The notes under the pieces were generated by a model. The model was not told the origin of the DNA. It did no database searches and worked only from the letters and a program-made list of their open reading frames with translations. Positions 25,405-35,145 of a stretch of DNA of 64,000 nt are shown piece after piece. The stretch comes from Wocania arenilitoris (GTDB lineage Bacteria > Bacteroidota > Bacteroidia > Flavobacteriales > Flavobacteriaceae), in contig NZ_JAKKDU010000012.1 in NCBI RefSeq assembly GCF_021728535.1, positions 62,001-126,000 on the forward strand. The letters run 5' to 3'. Numbering within the stretch: position 1 is the stretch's first letter; each line of letters begins with the position of its first letter. Both the position numbers and the translations under genes were made by a program.

Positions 25405-25836
25405 TTACTCAAGTATAAAAGAATCTGTATCATTGTTTGATTTTCGATGATGTTCTAAATATTCATTTACCATTTCATCTGTAATATTACCAGTACTCCA
25501 ACAACCAAATCCTATAGCCCAAAAATGCCGCCCCCAATATTTTTTGTGCAATTTCGGGAACTCTTGCTGCAATCGACGAGAACTTCTCCCCTTCATTTTC
25601 TTTACTATACTGCTAATATCTTGTGATGGACGATATTCTATATGCATATGAACATGATCTTTACTAACAACCCCTTTCAAGATATTTATCCCTTCCGCAT
25701 CACAAATCTGTATCAATATAGACCTACACTTTTTTTGGATATCACCTTCCAAAACTGAATATCTGTATTTTGTACTCCAAACTATATGTACTGTTAATCT
25801 AGAAACAGTATGTCCATTTACTCTTTGCTCTGACAT
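25405..25836 (-). CDS. tnpA: IS200/IS605-family transposase TnpA (HUH, Y1)
   Basis: 143 residues from the ATG at 25836, the usual size for IS200 TnpA. The metal-binding HUH motif is His63-Met64-His65 in HVHMHIEY, and Tyr126 in NEYLEHH is the single catalytic tyrosine that forms the covalent link to single-stranded DNA. The lead VSRLTVHIVWSTKYR is typical. A promoter box at 25841-25848 lies directly before the ATG; a GTG further upstream at 25878 would lie within the element's hairpin and is less likely. Confidence 0.93.
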   Translation of the reverse strand: MSEQRVNGHTVSRLTVHIVWSTKYRYSVLEGDIQKKCRSILIQICDAEGINILKGVVSKDHVHMHIEYRPSQDISSIVKKMKGRSSRRLQQEFPKLHKKYWGRHFWAIGFGCWSTGNITDEMVNEYLEHHRKSNNDTDSFILE

Positions 25837-25840
25837 AAAC

Positions 25841-25848
25841 CAAAGATA
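25841..25848 (-). promoter_or_regulatory. TAnnTTTG promoter box (TATCTTTG) at tnpA
   Basis: Perfect -7 element on the minus strand, 4 bases from the tnpA ATG, so the transcript would start at or just inside the gene: either leaderless or a chance match. Confidence 0.35.
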
Positions 25849-25919
25849 AAAATTTTTAGAAGCTAAAGCGAGATGCACTAAAGTGCATAGTTTTAACTAA
25901 ATTTGAGACCAATAAAATA

Positions 25920-28900
25920 TTATTCAATAATAATTTTTTTATTAATTTTTCTTTTAACTGTATTTAATTGCACAATATAAGCTCCTGTAACAACTGATAT
26001 TTGCTTAGATGTTTTATTTGAAGTATAGTCTATAAATTTTATTTTTTGCCCAATAATATTATATAGTGAAATGCTTAAAAGTTCTTCATCAATCAGTCCT
26101 TTTACTTTTAATTCTGATACAGATTCATCAAAATAAATTGAAACATCATCATTTATTTCAATATTATCAACAGATGAAGATTGTGACTGAAATACTAAAG
26201 CAAATCTATCGTTATAAACACCTGCATCTAAAAATATTTCAAACGGATTATTATTTATTAAAAAAGTTTCGTTGGTAGTATTATCTTTTATATAAAGTGT
26301 TTTATTTTCATTTAAATTTTCAACGCCATCAAGTTTAATTCTTGCTATACCAGAGTTTTTAATAATAATTCCCATTGGAAATTCTTGAGTGTCATCAAAA
26401 TTACCAACCCCTTGAATAACAAATTTTGCTTCGTTAAAAGTCCAATACATATCTTCTTCTGCAACGTCGAGCATAAAAGCATCATATCCTAAATCAAATT
26501 TATTAGAGGCATTAACATCCTTACCTATAACTATTTGTCTATGATATCCTGTTGGAGAATCAAATATTAATCGTATTCTTGGTGTATCATCTTTATGCTT
26601 ATCATTTGTAATTCTTTTTTTCTTACCTGAAGATTTTAAAAATAATGATGTTGAGCCATCTTCGGCAGCAAAGACACGTTGACTATTTTTAAATACAATG
26701 TTGCCTCCATCGACAATATCAACAGCCGCTCCATTATCGTCATCAAAACCATCCAATGCAGTACTTACAAAAAACCCTTGATTAACCGGAATGTACTGTC
26801 CTGGAATTTTAGTTCCTAAAGCAGGTCCTCCTGAGTTTGAAGTATTATTAATCCTCGGATCATCTGAAATTGCCACAGCACCACCAATTAAGTTTCTTGT
26901 TGCATAGCCTCCAATATAACCTCGCAATTCGTGAGTGTTTTCTTCACCAAAATGATCCCAAAAATATAAAGCACCATTAAAAATAGTTCCTGTTGAATTA
27001 TTTCCACCATCAGCAATACTCATATTATCCAAAATAAATTCTGTTGCATCAATTGCCGATGGATATGGGTTACCTATTAAACGATCAACATCTCCAGTAG
27101 GGTTTTGAGCGGTTACATTTTTATTTAATGCTAGTGTTATATCTCCATTATTTGGCAAACCTTTGAATACATAGTTTTGCTGATCTGTAATTGCTACAGA
27201 ACCTGAAGTGCCTTTCATAGTAAAGCCTTCTCCCGCAGCCAAAGATGTTAATTCGCTAATACTTTCCCAAGAGTTATAATCATCTACAGGACCATAGAAC
27301 TTAAATAACCAATACGAGCTGATAGTTTTTGCTAATCCAGGTGTTGGAATACCATCACTTGCATTTAAAGAAGCATCAAAATTAAGCCCTTGATAAAGCG
27401 AAGAAATAGTGCCATCATTTAAAACGCCAGATATAGTATGATTAGCATTTGATGATGAAACCCCTGTACCTCTAGCACTTGTATTTCCTGCTATTGGAGC
27501 AACAGAAGATGACCAATAATTATAGTTAAACCCATTAGCAGTTCCTTGTTGATCTTTTTCTAAAAAGCCTCCGCTATCTGCATCTATAATACTACCCTCA
27601 CTTTGGATTAATTGAGATTCGCCTATTAAATCTATAATACCATCTAATTCTAAATAATGAGAAATAGTTAATGCTTGTCCTGAGTTTGTTTCGTCCTGAG
27701 GATCAACAGGATCTGCTATTGTTAAAGTTCCAGCGGTTTGAATTAAACCTAATAATGATATATCTCTGTCACCAGATGTAATATCATGAGAAATTTCAGC
27801 AATATTCCAATCTATTACAGTGGCACCATCTAAACTTAACGAATTTGGCTCCATTTGATCAGAACTATTGCTCCAAGTTGTTCCTGCATCCCAAGCTCCG
27901 TTATCAATAGACACATAAGGCAAAGGTGTTGTTTGATTATCTACAATCTCCTTCGTTTTATTTAAATAATTTAATCGTAAAAAGAAGCGATTATCCGTTA
28001 ATCCTTCAATAGTAGAACCATAAAAAGAATTAAAATCATAATAGACTCTTAAGTTACTCCATGGTATATTAGCGATCTCATTACTTGCAGAAGCTTGTGG
28101 CAAAGTTTTTCCATCAACATAATCTGTACCAGCAATATCAAATCGTTCAATTTCTTGATTCATTAAATAACGTATCTGATTTTCATTTAATGCAAAATCC
28201 CAAACATAAACTTCATCAATCTCACCTAATAAAGGATTTATAATATTATTCTTATCAATATAAACTGCGCCTATTGCATAATTATTAAAGTTTGGAGACG
28301 GATGCACAATGTCTTGAACTGATTTATCCAAAACGCCATCTATATACATTAAAATAGTACCACTATGATACACAAACGTGGTATGATGCCATTTACCATC
28401 ATCTACATCGACATTTGATGTATATTTTGGTGTAACAGCATCATCAATATACACTTCAATATTACCAGATGTATTTAGTCTGATTTGTAACTTTTCGCCT
28501 TTAGCCATTACTGTTCTATTACTAGCATTTGCGGCACATTTAATCCAAGCAGAAATTGTAAAATTATCTACACTCAAATTAAGATTATATTCACCAAGTA
28601 AGTAATCGCCTGAGACTATACTTATTGAATGCTTTTCGGATAAGTTTGATGTTTTTCCAAAAGTAAAATACTTTGTGTCATCAAAATCATACCAAGTTTG
28701 AAGATTTACTCCTCCATCTTCAGACCTAAGTGGAATAACATCAATAATATCATCATTTCCAAAATTAGGATTATCAGCAACTATTAAAGCATATTCCTCC
28801 GTAGCTAGTTTTGAAAAATTAATAAATGCAGCAGATGGAATAGAAATATAAACAGTTTCTACATCACCATTTACGTTTTCATTTGATTCAACAATTTTCC

Positions 28901-30821
28901 ATATTCTATCAATACGAGTTAACGATGTTGTAATTCCAGAAGCTATAGTTACTGTATTTGTATTAGAACCAGAAAAAGATGCATTATTATTTCCCCAAAC
29001 CAAAAAATCTCCATCTTTTTTGAATTCATTTGGATTAGCACTATTGGTTGTAAAAATCCCATTTAAACCAATACTTACTTCATTAAGCATGTTTATCGTT
29101 TTTGATTGTTTTTGATTTAAATCAGAAATAGAATCTCTGCCAATTCCTGCAACATGATAATTATAGCCAGAGTTAGCCGTAACATCCCAAACCTTTTTGT
29201 CGAAAGAGTTTATATAATCCTTCTGCACTTCGGTTGAAGCGCCTAATGTAATTCCGTATTTAATAGCTAAATACGATTCTACTTTCTGTCTATCAGCATC
29301 AGATAATCTTCCTGAGAACGTAAATACCTCAGCAACACGACCATTTAAACTGCCTTGAATGTCAAAATTTCTACCAATCCAATAACCACTTCCTGATATA
29401 TTTGTAAAAGCAACATCTGAAACATTTGATGTTGTTAACATATTAGAATTATAAAGTATATCTTGCTTAGTTGGTGATACTGCAGCATCATTTCTTACAT
29501 TAATTATTCCAGCATTAGAATAAGATGAACTAATGCTAATTTCTGCTTCTCCATTAAAACTATTTCCACCATCTACATCTTGATTATATGATAAGGTTTC
29601 GTTAGTAAACTCAGCCGAATAATTGCCAAATCCAATACCTGTAATGTCTCCTGTACTTCCTGAATCTACCCCTGCAAAGATGGTATTTCTATCCGACGCG
29701 CTAGTCATTGTAGCATCTGGAATCATAACAATAAATATATCATGGTTATAAAAGCCGCTTATTGGTGTATCATCATTATACACGTATTGCTCAGTAGCTC
29801 CGCCATCATTTTCAAATTTCACTACAGGGTTATAATTAATATTATCTGTAGCTGTATCTAAATAGGTTGGCTCTTTACCAGAAACAGTAGTAGCATCTTT
29901 TCCGTTAGTCCCTAAATCTAACCAACTCGTTAAATTAGAGCCAGATGTTACTATTCCTCTTGTAGATTTTAACCACAATTTGAAATTGCTGGTAATACCA
30001 CCAGGTCCTGGTATATTTTCATTAAACATTTCTGCAGTTACATTTAATAAAAAAGGATTCGTATCAGGATCGTTAGTATCTATACTAATGGTAGCAGACT
30101 GAGTACCAGTGCCAGCAACTGGCGCAACAAAAGTTACGTCAAGAAAAATTCCAACAAACGAAGGTAATCCTAAAAATGGAAGCCCCTGAGGTGAAGCTGT
30201 AGTAAAATCTCCATTATTACTTGTAGCCGACGTAATATTCATTGGGCAATTTCCAATATTAGCAATTAGAAATCTTCTTGTAACAGATGCCCCTTCGTTT
30301 ACAACTCCAAAAAATGTTCCATTAGTATCTGAAGTTGTTGCATTGTTATAAGAAATATCTGCAAAAGGACTTCCGCCTAAAACATAAACTTCTGGAGAAG
30401 AATTAACCTGTAATGTAAAAGTAAAATTAGGTTGGTTATGAATTACAACTGTAACTAGTGTACTAGTACTTAAACAACTTGGACTTATATTTTCTATTTC
30501 AAAATCTAGATATTTATTTCTTCCTCGGCAATTATTGGGCTTTATATTCTTTTTTGGGTTATTTGGATTAATATCGAAATCTGTAGTGTTAGATATATTT
30601 ATATCTCGAATTTTTAACTGTCTACAATTAGAGCTTGCAATGTTAGTAATTCTAAAACCTAAGATATTACCAGCACTAATGGTTATAGTAGATCCTTCTG
30701 TAACAACTGAACCTCCAATAACTTCAAGTTGCACAACTTGAGTATTACCAACAAAACAAATTAGGAAAAAAGAAATTACAAAATAATTAACAGGGCAATT
30801 GAGACTAGAGAGATTTATCAT
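25920..30821 (-). CDS. Large secreted T9SS client with choice-of-anchor D, LamG and type A sorting domain
   Basis: 1633 residues. A signal peptide (about 1-28, VISFFLICFVGNTQ) leads to a choice-of-anchor D-like Ig domain (about 147-264), a concanavalin/DUF8202-like section (about 275-720, with DADRQKVESYLAIKYG and FLVWGNNNA), a LamG-type domain (about 735-915, FTISAWIKC to IDEVYVWDF), a long beta-rich stretch, and a C-terminal type A sorting domain (about 1555-1633, ending IVQLNTVKRKINKKIIIE) that targets it through the T9SS. Probably an adhesin or polysaccharide-binding surface protein; no hydrolase domain was seen. A promoter box lies at 30882-30889. The IS200-like element sits just past the stop. 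Confidence 0.85.
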   Translation of the reverse strand: MINLSSLNCPVNYFVISFFLICFVGNTQVVQLEVIGGSVVTEGSTITISAGNILGFRITNIASSNCRQLKIRDINISNTTDFDINPNNPKKNIKPNNCRGRNKYLDFEIENISPSCLSTSTLVTVVIHNQPNFTFTLQVNSSPEVYVLGGSPFADISYNNATTSDTNGTFFGVVNEGASVTRRFLIANIGNCPMNITSATSNNGDFTTASPQGLPFLGLPSFVGIFLDVTFVAPVAGTGTQSATISIDTNDPDTNPFLLNVTAEMFNENIPGPGGITSNFKLWLKSTRGIVTSGSNLTSWLDLGTNGKDATTVSGKEPTYLDTATDNINYNPVVKFENDGGATEQYVYNDDTPISGFYNHDIFIVMIPDATMTSASDRNTIFAGVDSGSTGDITGIGFGNYSAEFTNETLSYNQDVDGGNSFNGEAEISISSSYSNAGIINVRNDAAVSPTKQDILYNSNMLTTSNVSDVAFTNISGSGYWIGRNFDIQGSLNGRVAEVFTFSGRLSDADRQKVESYLAIKYGITLGASTEVQKDYINSFDKKVWDVTANSGYNYHVAGIGRDSISDLNQKQSKTINMLNEVSIGLNGIFTTNSANPNEFKKDGDFLVWGNNNASFSGSNTNTVTIASGITTSLTRIDRIWKIVESNENVNGDVETVYISIPSAAFINFSKLATEEYALIVADNPNFGNDDIIDVIPLRSEDGGVNLQTWYDFDDTKYFTFGKTSNLSEKHSISIVSGDYLLGEYNLNLSVDNFTISAWIKCAANASNRTVMAKGEKLQIRLNTSGNIEVYIDDAVTPKYTSNVDVDDGKWHHTTFVYHSGTILMYIDGVLDKSVQDIVHPSPNFNNYAIGAVYIDKNNIINPLLGEIDEVYVWDFALNENQIRYLMNQEIERFDIAGTDYVDGKTLPQASASNEIANIPWSNLRVYYDFNSFYGSTIEGLTDNRFFLRLNYLNKTKEIVDNQTTPLPYVSIDNGAWDAGTTWSNSSDQMEPNSLSLDGATVIDWNIAEISHDITSGDRDISLLGLIQTAGTLTIADPVDPQDETNSGQALTISHYLELDGIIDLIGESQLIQSEGSIIDADSGGFLEKDQQGTANGFNYNYWSSSVAPIAGNTSARGTGVSSSNANHTISGVLNDGTISSLYQGLNFDASLNASDGIPTPGLAKTISSYWLFKFYGPVDDYNSWESISELTSLAAGEGFTMKGTSGSVAITDQQNYVFKGLPNNGDITLALNKNVTAQNPTGDVDRLIGNPYPSAIDATEFILDNMSIADGGNNSTGTIFNGALYFWDHFGEENTHELRGYIGGYATRNLIGGAVAISDDPRINNTSNSGGPALGTKIPGQYIPVNQGFFVSTALDGFDDDNGAAVDIVDGGNIVFKNSQRVFAAEDGSTSLFLKSSGKKKRITNDKHKDDTPRIRLIFDSPTGYHRQIVIGKDVNASNKFDLGYDAFMLDVAEEDMYWTFNEAKFVIQGVGNFDDTQEFPMGIIIKNSGIARIKLDGVENLNENKTLYIKDNTTNETFLINNNPFEIFLDAGVYNDRFALVFQSQSSSVDNIEINDDVSIYFDESVSELKVKGLIDEELLSISLYNIIGQKIKFIDYTSNKTSKQISVVTGAYIVQLNTVKRKINKKIIIE

Positions 30822-30881
30822 ACAAAAGCTTTAAGACGTTAAAATTTTAAATTAGAGACTACTTATTTTGTAAATCAACAG

Positions 30882-30889
30882 CAAATTTA
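30882..30889 (-). promoter_or_regulatory. TAnnTTTG promoter box (TAAATTTG)
   Basis: Perfect -7 element on the minus strand, about 60 bases before the start of the large secreted protein. Confidence 0.5.
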
Positions 30890-30996
30890 GTTTAAATTCC
30901 CATAAAATAAAATAAAATAAAAAACTCTAGTAATTATCAATTATTTTCAATTTAATATTAGATAAATTTTATTTTATTTAACATTGTTTTTTTTCA

Positions 30997-31004
30997 TAAA
31001 TTTG
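30997..31004 (+). promoter_or_regulatory. TAnnTTTG promoter box (TAAATTTG)
   Basis: Perfect -7 element, 14 bases before the TPR gene start codon. It is divergent from the box at 30882. Confidence 0.5.
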
Positions 31005-31018
31005 CTATATTCATATTT

Positions 31019-31981
31019 ATGAAAAAAAATGTACTACTATTAATATTTTTAATACCTCTATTATCCTTTGCCCAAGTAAAAAAGCTTTATCGACAAGCAT
31101 ATAGGACAACAGATCCTAAAGAAAAAATAGAACTATTTACAAAAGTAATAGCCTTAGAACCAAAAAATTTCGACGCCTATTTTCATAGAGCTATTGCCAA
31201 AAATGATTTAGGCGATTATAGTGGCGCTATTTTAGATTATTCAAAAATACTTTTTTACAAACCAGACGCAGATACATACTATAATAGAGGGAATTCTAAA
31301 TTTAGTTTACAAGATTTTTTCGGCGCTAAAGATGATTACGAAAATGCGTTAAAATTAGATTCACAATTTTTAGATGCTAAATATAATTTGGCGTGCGCTA
31401 AATATTTTTTAGAAGATTACTTAGGCTCTATAAAAGATTTAAACAAAATAATTGAATTAGCTCCAACTGAAGATAAAGTATATACACAAAGAGCCAATGC
31501 CCTATTAGCTCTTGAAAAATACAAATTAGCATTACAAGATTTTTCAATGGCTGTTATAATTAACCCTAACGCAGACACCTACTATAATAGAGGGCTAACT
31601 CATTTAAACATTAATTATTACAAGCTAGCACAAAAGGACTTTAATAAGTCTTTAGGTTTTGATACAAATAATGCCTCTGCATATTTTTATAGAGGTGCTT
31701 CACATTTGTTATTAGGTAGATATAAAAAAGCGATTTCAGATTTCACAACTACATTAAAATATAATGCTCTAGATTATGAGGCCATTTTAAGTTTAGCCTT
31801 AACCTACTATAAAATGAATGATTTACAAAATGCTAAGTCAAATTTTAAAAAAGCAAAATCTGTATTGTCTGATGATGAACATATTAATAATAATAATATA
31901 GAATTGTTTAGCGATAGCTTTTGGTATAAAAGTCAGTTTTTCTTTTTTAAACAAAACTTTGAAGCGCTAACTAAACTTTAA
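31019..31981 (+). CDS. Secreted/periplasmic tetratricopeptide-repeat protein
   Basis: 320 residues. A signal peptide (1-19, ending SFAQ) precedes about seven TPR units, for example NFDAYFHRAIAKNDLGDY, ADTYYNRGNSKFSLQDFF and ADTYYNRGLTHLNINYY; the two ADTYYNRG copies show that the units arose by duplication. It is a scaffold for protein contacts in the periplasm or at the outer membrane. Its stop is 3 bases from the 3' end of rsmG, which faces it, with no clear terminator between. Partner unknown. Confidence 0.85.
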   Translation: MKKNVLLLIFLIPLLSFAQVKKLYRQAYRTTDPKEKIELFTKVIALEPKNFDAYFHRAIAKNDLGDYSGAILDYSKILFYKPDADTYYNRGNSKFSLQDFFGAKDDYENALKLDSQFLDAKYNLACAKYFLEDYLGSIKDLNKIIELAPTEDKVYTQRANALLALEKYKLALQDFSMAVIINPNADTYYNRGLTHLNINYYKLAQKDFNKSLGFDTNNASAYFYRGASHLLLGRYKKAISDFTTTLKYNALDYEAILSLALTYYKMNDLQNAKSNFKKAKSVLSDDEHINNNNIELFSDSFWYKSQFFFFKQNFEALTKL

Positions 31982-31984
31982 GAA

Positions 31985-32614
31985 TTAGCCCTTATACTTT
32001 AAAGGCAAATGCACCAGTTTTTTAGTTTCGAAAAAACCTTCGGTATAATAATCGCTTAAATTATAAATAGTTGCGGTTTTATAGGTTTTAAGTTCTTCGG
32101 TTAAATCACCACCTTTTAAATACAAAATACCATTTTTTAAATCGTTATTTTGTTTTTTGGCAATTTTGCCCCTTACCCAGTGTACAAAGGTTGGCATTGC
32201 AGCAACAGCACGACTTATTATAAAATCGTAAGTATCGTTAATAGTTTCAACTCTAGAGTGTGTTGTTTTTACATTGGTTAACCCTAATCCTGCAACAACC
32301 TCATCTACGACTTTTAATTTTTTTGCTATACTATCTACTAAATGAAAAGAACATTCTGGAAACAAAATAGCTAACGGAATTCCTGGGAATCCGCCTCCTG
32401 TACCAACATCTAAAAGTTTAGAATCTTCTTTAAACTGAATTAATTTTGCAATTGCCAGGGAGTGCAAAACATGTCTTAAATATAACTCATCAATGTCTTT
32501 ACGAGATACTACATTAATTTTTAAATTCCAGTCTTTATAGAGTATTTCTAACTTTTTAAAGTTCTCTATTTGATCTTTATTAAGATTAGGAAAATACTTT
32601 AAAATAAGGTCCAT
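31985..32614 (-). CDS. rsmG: 16S rRNA (guanine-527-N7)-methyltransferase
   Basis: 209 residues, normal for RsmG/GidB. It methylates N7 of G527 in 16S rRNA, and loss gives low-level streptomycin resistance in other bacteria. The SAM-binding site is LLDVGTGGGFPGIPLA (67-82); NVVSRKD (34-40) and RHVLHSL (47-53) are family hallmarks. A perfect promoter box lies at 32632-32639, and a divergent box for the desaturase lies beyond it. Confidence 0.96.
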   Translation of the reverse strand: MDLILKYFPNLNKDQIENFKKLEILYKDWNLKINVVSRKDIDELYLRHVLHSLAIAKLIQFKEDSKLLDVGTGGGFPGIPLAILFPECSFHLVDSIAKKLKVVDEVVAGLGLTNVKTTHSRVETINDTYDFIISRAVAAMPTFVHWVRGKIAKKQNNDLKNGILYLKGGDLTEELKTYKTATIYNLSDYYTEGFFETKKLVHLPLKYKG

Positions 32615-32631
32615 TACTGTTAAATTTTCAA

Positions 32632-32639
32632 CAAAAATA
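32632..32639 (-). promoter_or_regulatory. TAnnTTTG promoter box (TATTTTTG)
   Basis: Perfect -7 element on the minus strand, 17 bases before the rsmG ATG. Confidence 0.55.
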
Positions 32640-32696
32640 TACTTTTTATGTGCATATTTTTACAAAAAAACGTTATTACTTCAAATGGTTTATACT

Positions 32697-32704
32697 TATA
32701 TTTG
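32697..32704 (+). promoter_or_regulatory. TAnnTTTG promoter box (TATATTTG)
   Basis: Perfect -7 element on the plus strand. Transcription would start near 32711, after the upstream in-frame start at 32650, so it supports the ATG at 32758 for the desaturase. Confidence 0.6.
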
Positions 32705-32757
32705 TCGCGTATAGATATAAGCTAAAAAAGAAGCCTTATATATTTAATATTAATAGC

Positions 32758-33855
32758 ATGACTAAACAAACCCTTTCTTTCTCGAGAAAAGACTCTGCAA
32801 AATTTTTTAAAACATTAAATAAACGTGTTAATGATTATTTTAAAGAAAATAACATAAAACGCACAGGGAATTGGAAATTATATTTAAAAGCTGTCGTAAT
32901 GTTTGCTTTATTAATTGTACCTGTAGTTTTAGTTTTAACGATTGATAATTTACCAGCTTGGACACAAATTATTTGTATGATGATAGTTGGTGTTGGTATG
33001 GCAGGCGTTGGCATGAATGTTATGCATGATGCCAATCACGGATCATTTTCAAGTAAAAAATGGGTTAATAAATTAATGGGAAGTAGTATTTACATTTTAG
33101 CAGGCAACGACTATAACTGGAAAGTACAACACAACGTTTTACACCATACTTACACTAATATTCAAGGCCACGATGAAGATATTGATGCTGGACGAATCAT
33201 TAGGTTCTCAAAGCACGCAAAATGGTTCCCTTTTCATAAATATCAAAAATATTATGCCTTCTTTTTGTACGGTTTATTAACTGTAAATTGGGCTATTACT
33301 ACAGATTTTATCCAATCGTACCAATATCTAAAAAGAAAACTAGCTTACGGAAAAATGCCGCATCCTGCAACACAATGGACCAAGCTAATCATTGGGAAAA
33401 TAATTTATTATGCGGTTTGGATAGTTTTACCAATATCATTAGGTTTTGCATGGTGGCAAGTTTTAATTGGATTTTTAGTTATGCATTATACCGCAGGTGT
33501 TATTTTAAGTGTTATTTTTCAGTTAGCCCATGTTATGCCTAATACTGAAATGCCTTTACCAGATGAAAATGGTAATATGAAAAACACTTGGGCCATTCAT
33601 CAATTATTTACAACATCTAATTTCTCACCTAAAAGTTGGTTAGTTGGATTTTACACCGGTGGATTAAACAGACAAGTTGAGCACCATTTATTTGCTAACA
33701 TAAGTCATATTCACTACAGTAAAATAGCAAAAATAGTTAAAGAAACTGCTAAAGAATTTAGCTTGCCATACAATGAATACAATACGTTTTGGAAAGCCGT
33801 TACAGAACATTACAATCAATTAAAAATGCTAGGACAAAAGCCTAGTTTAGCATAA
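32758..33855 (+). CDS. Membrane fatty acid desaturase
   Basis: 365 residues from the ATG at 32758; the longer frame from 32650 begins upstream of the promoter box and is rejected. The three histidine boxes for the di-iron centre are HDANH (90-94), HNVLHH (125-130) and QVEHH (306-310). The Gln in the third box is a mark of front-end and acyl-lipid/acyl-CoA desaturases. Hydrophobic helices lie near 45-62, 69-87, 170-190 and 220-250. It inserts a cis double bond into membrane fatty acids, probably to adapt fluidity. The aminotransferase follows 28 bases later. Confidence 0.9.
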   Translation: MTKQTLSFSRKDSAKFFKTLNKRVNDYFKENNIKRTGNWKLYLKAVVMFALLIVPVVLVLTIDNLPAWTQIICMMIVGVGMAGVGMNVMHDANHGSFSSKKWVNKLMGSSIYILAGNDYNWKVQHNVLHHTYTNIQGHDEDIDAGRIIRFSKHAKWFPFHKYQKYYAFFLYGLLTVNWAITTDFIQSYQYLKRKLAYGKMPHPATQWTKLIIGKIIYYAVWIVLPISLGFAWWQVLIGFLVMHYTAGVILSVIFQLAHVMPNTEMPLPDENGNMKNTWAIHQLFTTSNFSPKSWLVGFYTGGLNRQVEHHLFANISHIHYSKIAKIVKETAKEFSLPYNEYNTFWKAVTEHYNQLKMLGQKPSLA

Positions 33856-33883
33856 ACTTCTTATTTATATATAAATATATTAC

Positions 33884-35068
33884 ATGCAATTATTATCCGA
33901 TAGAATTTTAAACATGGCAACGTCTGCTACGTTAGCCATGGCAGCAAAAGCAAGAGAGTTAAGAGGCGAAGGTAAAGACATAATAGGTTTAAGCCTTGGT
34001 GAACCAGATTTTAATACACCAGATTTTATTAAAGAAGCTGCTATTAAAGCAATAAATGACGATTACAACTCGTACACACCAGTAGATGGTTATGTTGAGT
34101 TAAAAGAAGCGATTATTACAAAGTTTAAACGCGATAACAACCTAACATATACATTACCACAAATTGTTGTATCTACTGGTGCAAAACAATGTTTAGCAAA
34201 TGTAGCTGCGGTTATGCTAAATGCTGGCGACGAGGTACTTTTACCTTGCCCGTATTGGGTAAGTTATTCTGATATTGTAAAGCTAAATGATGGTGTTCCT
34301 GTTGAAGTTAAAACGTCTATCGATACCGATTTTAAAATGACTGCCGCTCAACTTGAAGCAGCTATTACACCTAAAACAAAAATGATTTGGTTTAGCTCGC
34401 CTTGTAACCCAAGTGGCTCTATTTATAGTGAAGCAGAATTAAGAGCTTTGGCAGATGTATTAGTTAAGCACCCTAATATTTATGTGGTTTCTGATGAAAT
34501 TTACGAACACATAAATTATGTTGGTAATCATGCTAGTATGGCACAATTTGAAGATATGTACGACCAAACAATTACCGTAAACGGTGTGTCAAAAGCTTTT
34601 GCAATGACGGGTTGGCGTGTTGGATATATTGGCGCTCCAGAAAAAATTGCTCGTGCTTGTAATAAAATGCAAGGACAAATTACAAGTGGGACAAACTGTA
34701 TTGCGCAACGTGCTGTTATTACCGCTTTAAACGAATCGCCATCTCGAGTACAGTACATGATAAATGAATTTAAGGTGCGTCGTGATTTAATTTTAGGTTT
34801 ATTGAACGACATAGAAGGGTTTAAAACCAATACACCAGAAGGTGCTTTTTACGTTTTCCCAAATGTTACACATTTCTTTGGAAAAACATTACGCGGAAAA
34901 ACCATAAACAATGCTACTGACTTCTCTTTATATTTATTAGAAGAAGCTCTTGTAGCAACCGTTACAGGCGAAGCTTTTGGGAATCCTGATTGTATTCGCA
35001 TATCTTATGCAGCTTCGCAAGAACAAATTATTGATGCTATAAAACGTATTAAAGAAACAGTTAGTTAA
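33884..35068 (+). CDS. aspB: Class I/II aminotransferase, aspartate aminotransferase-like
   Basis: 394 residues, PLP fold type I, aspartate transaminase subgroup I-gamma by overall look. Lys237 in NGVSKAFAMTGWRVGY is the PLP lysine, with YPxY-type PCPYWVSY (121-128), SPCNPSG (172-178) and DEIYEH (204-209). The C-terminal RISYAASQEQI holds the substrate-carboxylate Arg. It most likely interconverts aspartate and oxaloacetate with 2-oxoglutarate; other substrates are possible. It follows the desaturase gene by 28 bases; a hairpin at 35146-35190 ends the transcript. Confidence 0.88.
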   Translation: MQLLSDRILNMATSATLAMAAKARELRGEGKDIIGLSLGEPDFNTPDFIKEAAIKAINDDYNSYTPVDGYVELKEAIITKFKRDNNLTYTLPQIVVSTGAKQCLANVAAVMLNAGDEVLLPCPYWVSYSDIVKLNDGVPVEVKTSIDTDFKMTAAQLEAAITPKTKMIWFSSPCNPSGSIYSEAELRALADVLVKHPNIYVVSDEIYEHINYVGNHASMAQFEDMYDQTITVNGVSKAFAMTGWRVGYIGAPEKIARACNKMQGQITSGTNCIAQRAVITALNESPSRVQYMINEFKVRRDLILGLLNDIEGFKTNTPEGAFYVFPNVTHFFGKTLRGKTINNATDFSLYLLEEALVATVTGEAFGNPDCIRISYAASQEQIIDAIKRIKETVS

Positions 35069-35145
35069 AATAAACTAATTCTCTATAAAAAATTAAAAAG
35101 AGGCTATCTAAAAAAGGGCACTAAAAAAGTAGCATAAATAATAAA

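Larger units (their letters stand above)
25335..25900 (-). mobile_element. IS200/IS605-family insertion sequence (single tnpA)
   Basis: Approximate limits. The transposase (25405-25836) is flanked by imperfect palindromes with the same TAAA loop: ATGCAC-TAAA-GTGCAT (25873-25888) on the side of the transposase start, and CTATGGAC-TAAA-GTaCCATAG (25339-25359) plus CTGAC-TAAA-GTCAG (25370-25383) on the other side. IS200-type elements carry such subterminal hairpins and lack inverted terminal repeats, as here. The reading frame and catalytic residues are intact, so it may still move. It sits right after the stop of the T9SS client gene. Confidence 0.7.
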
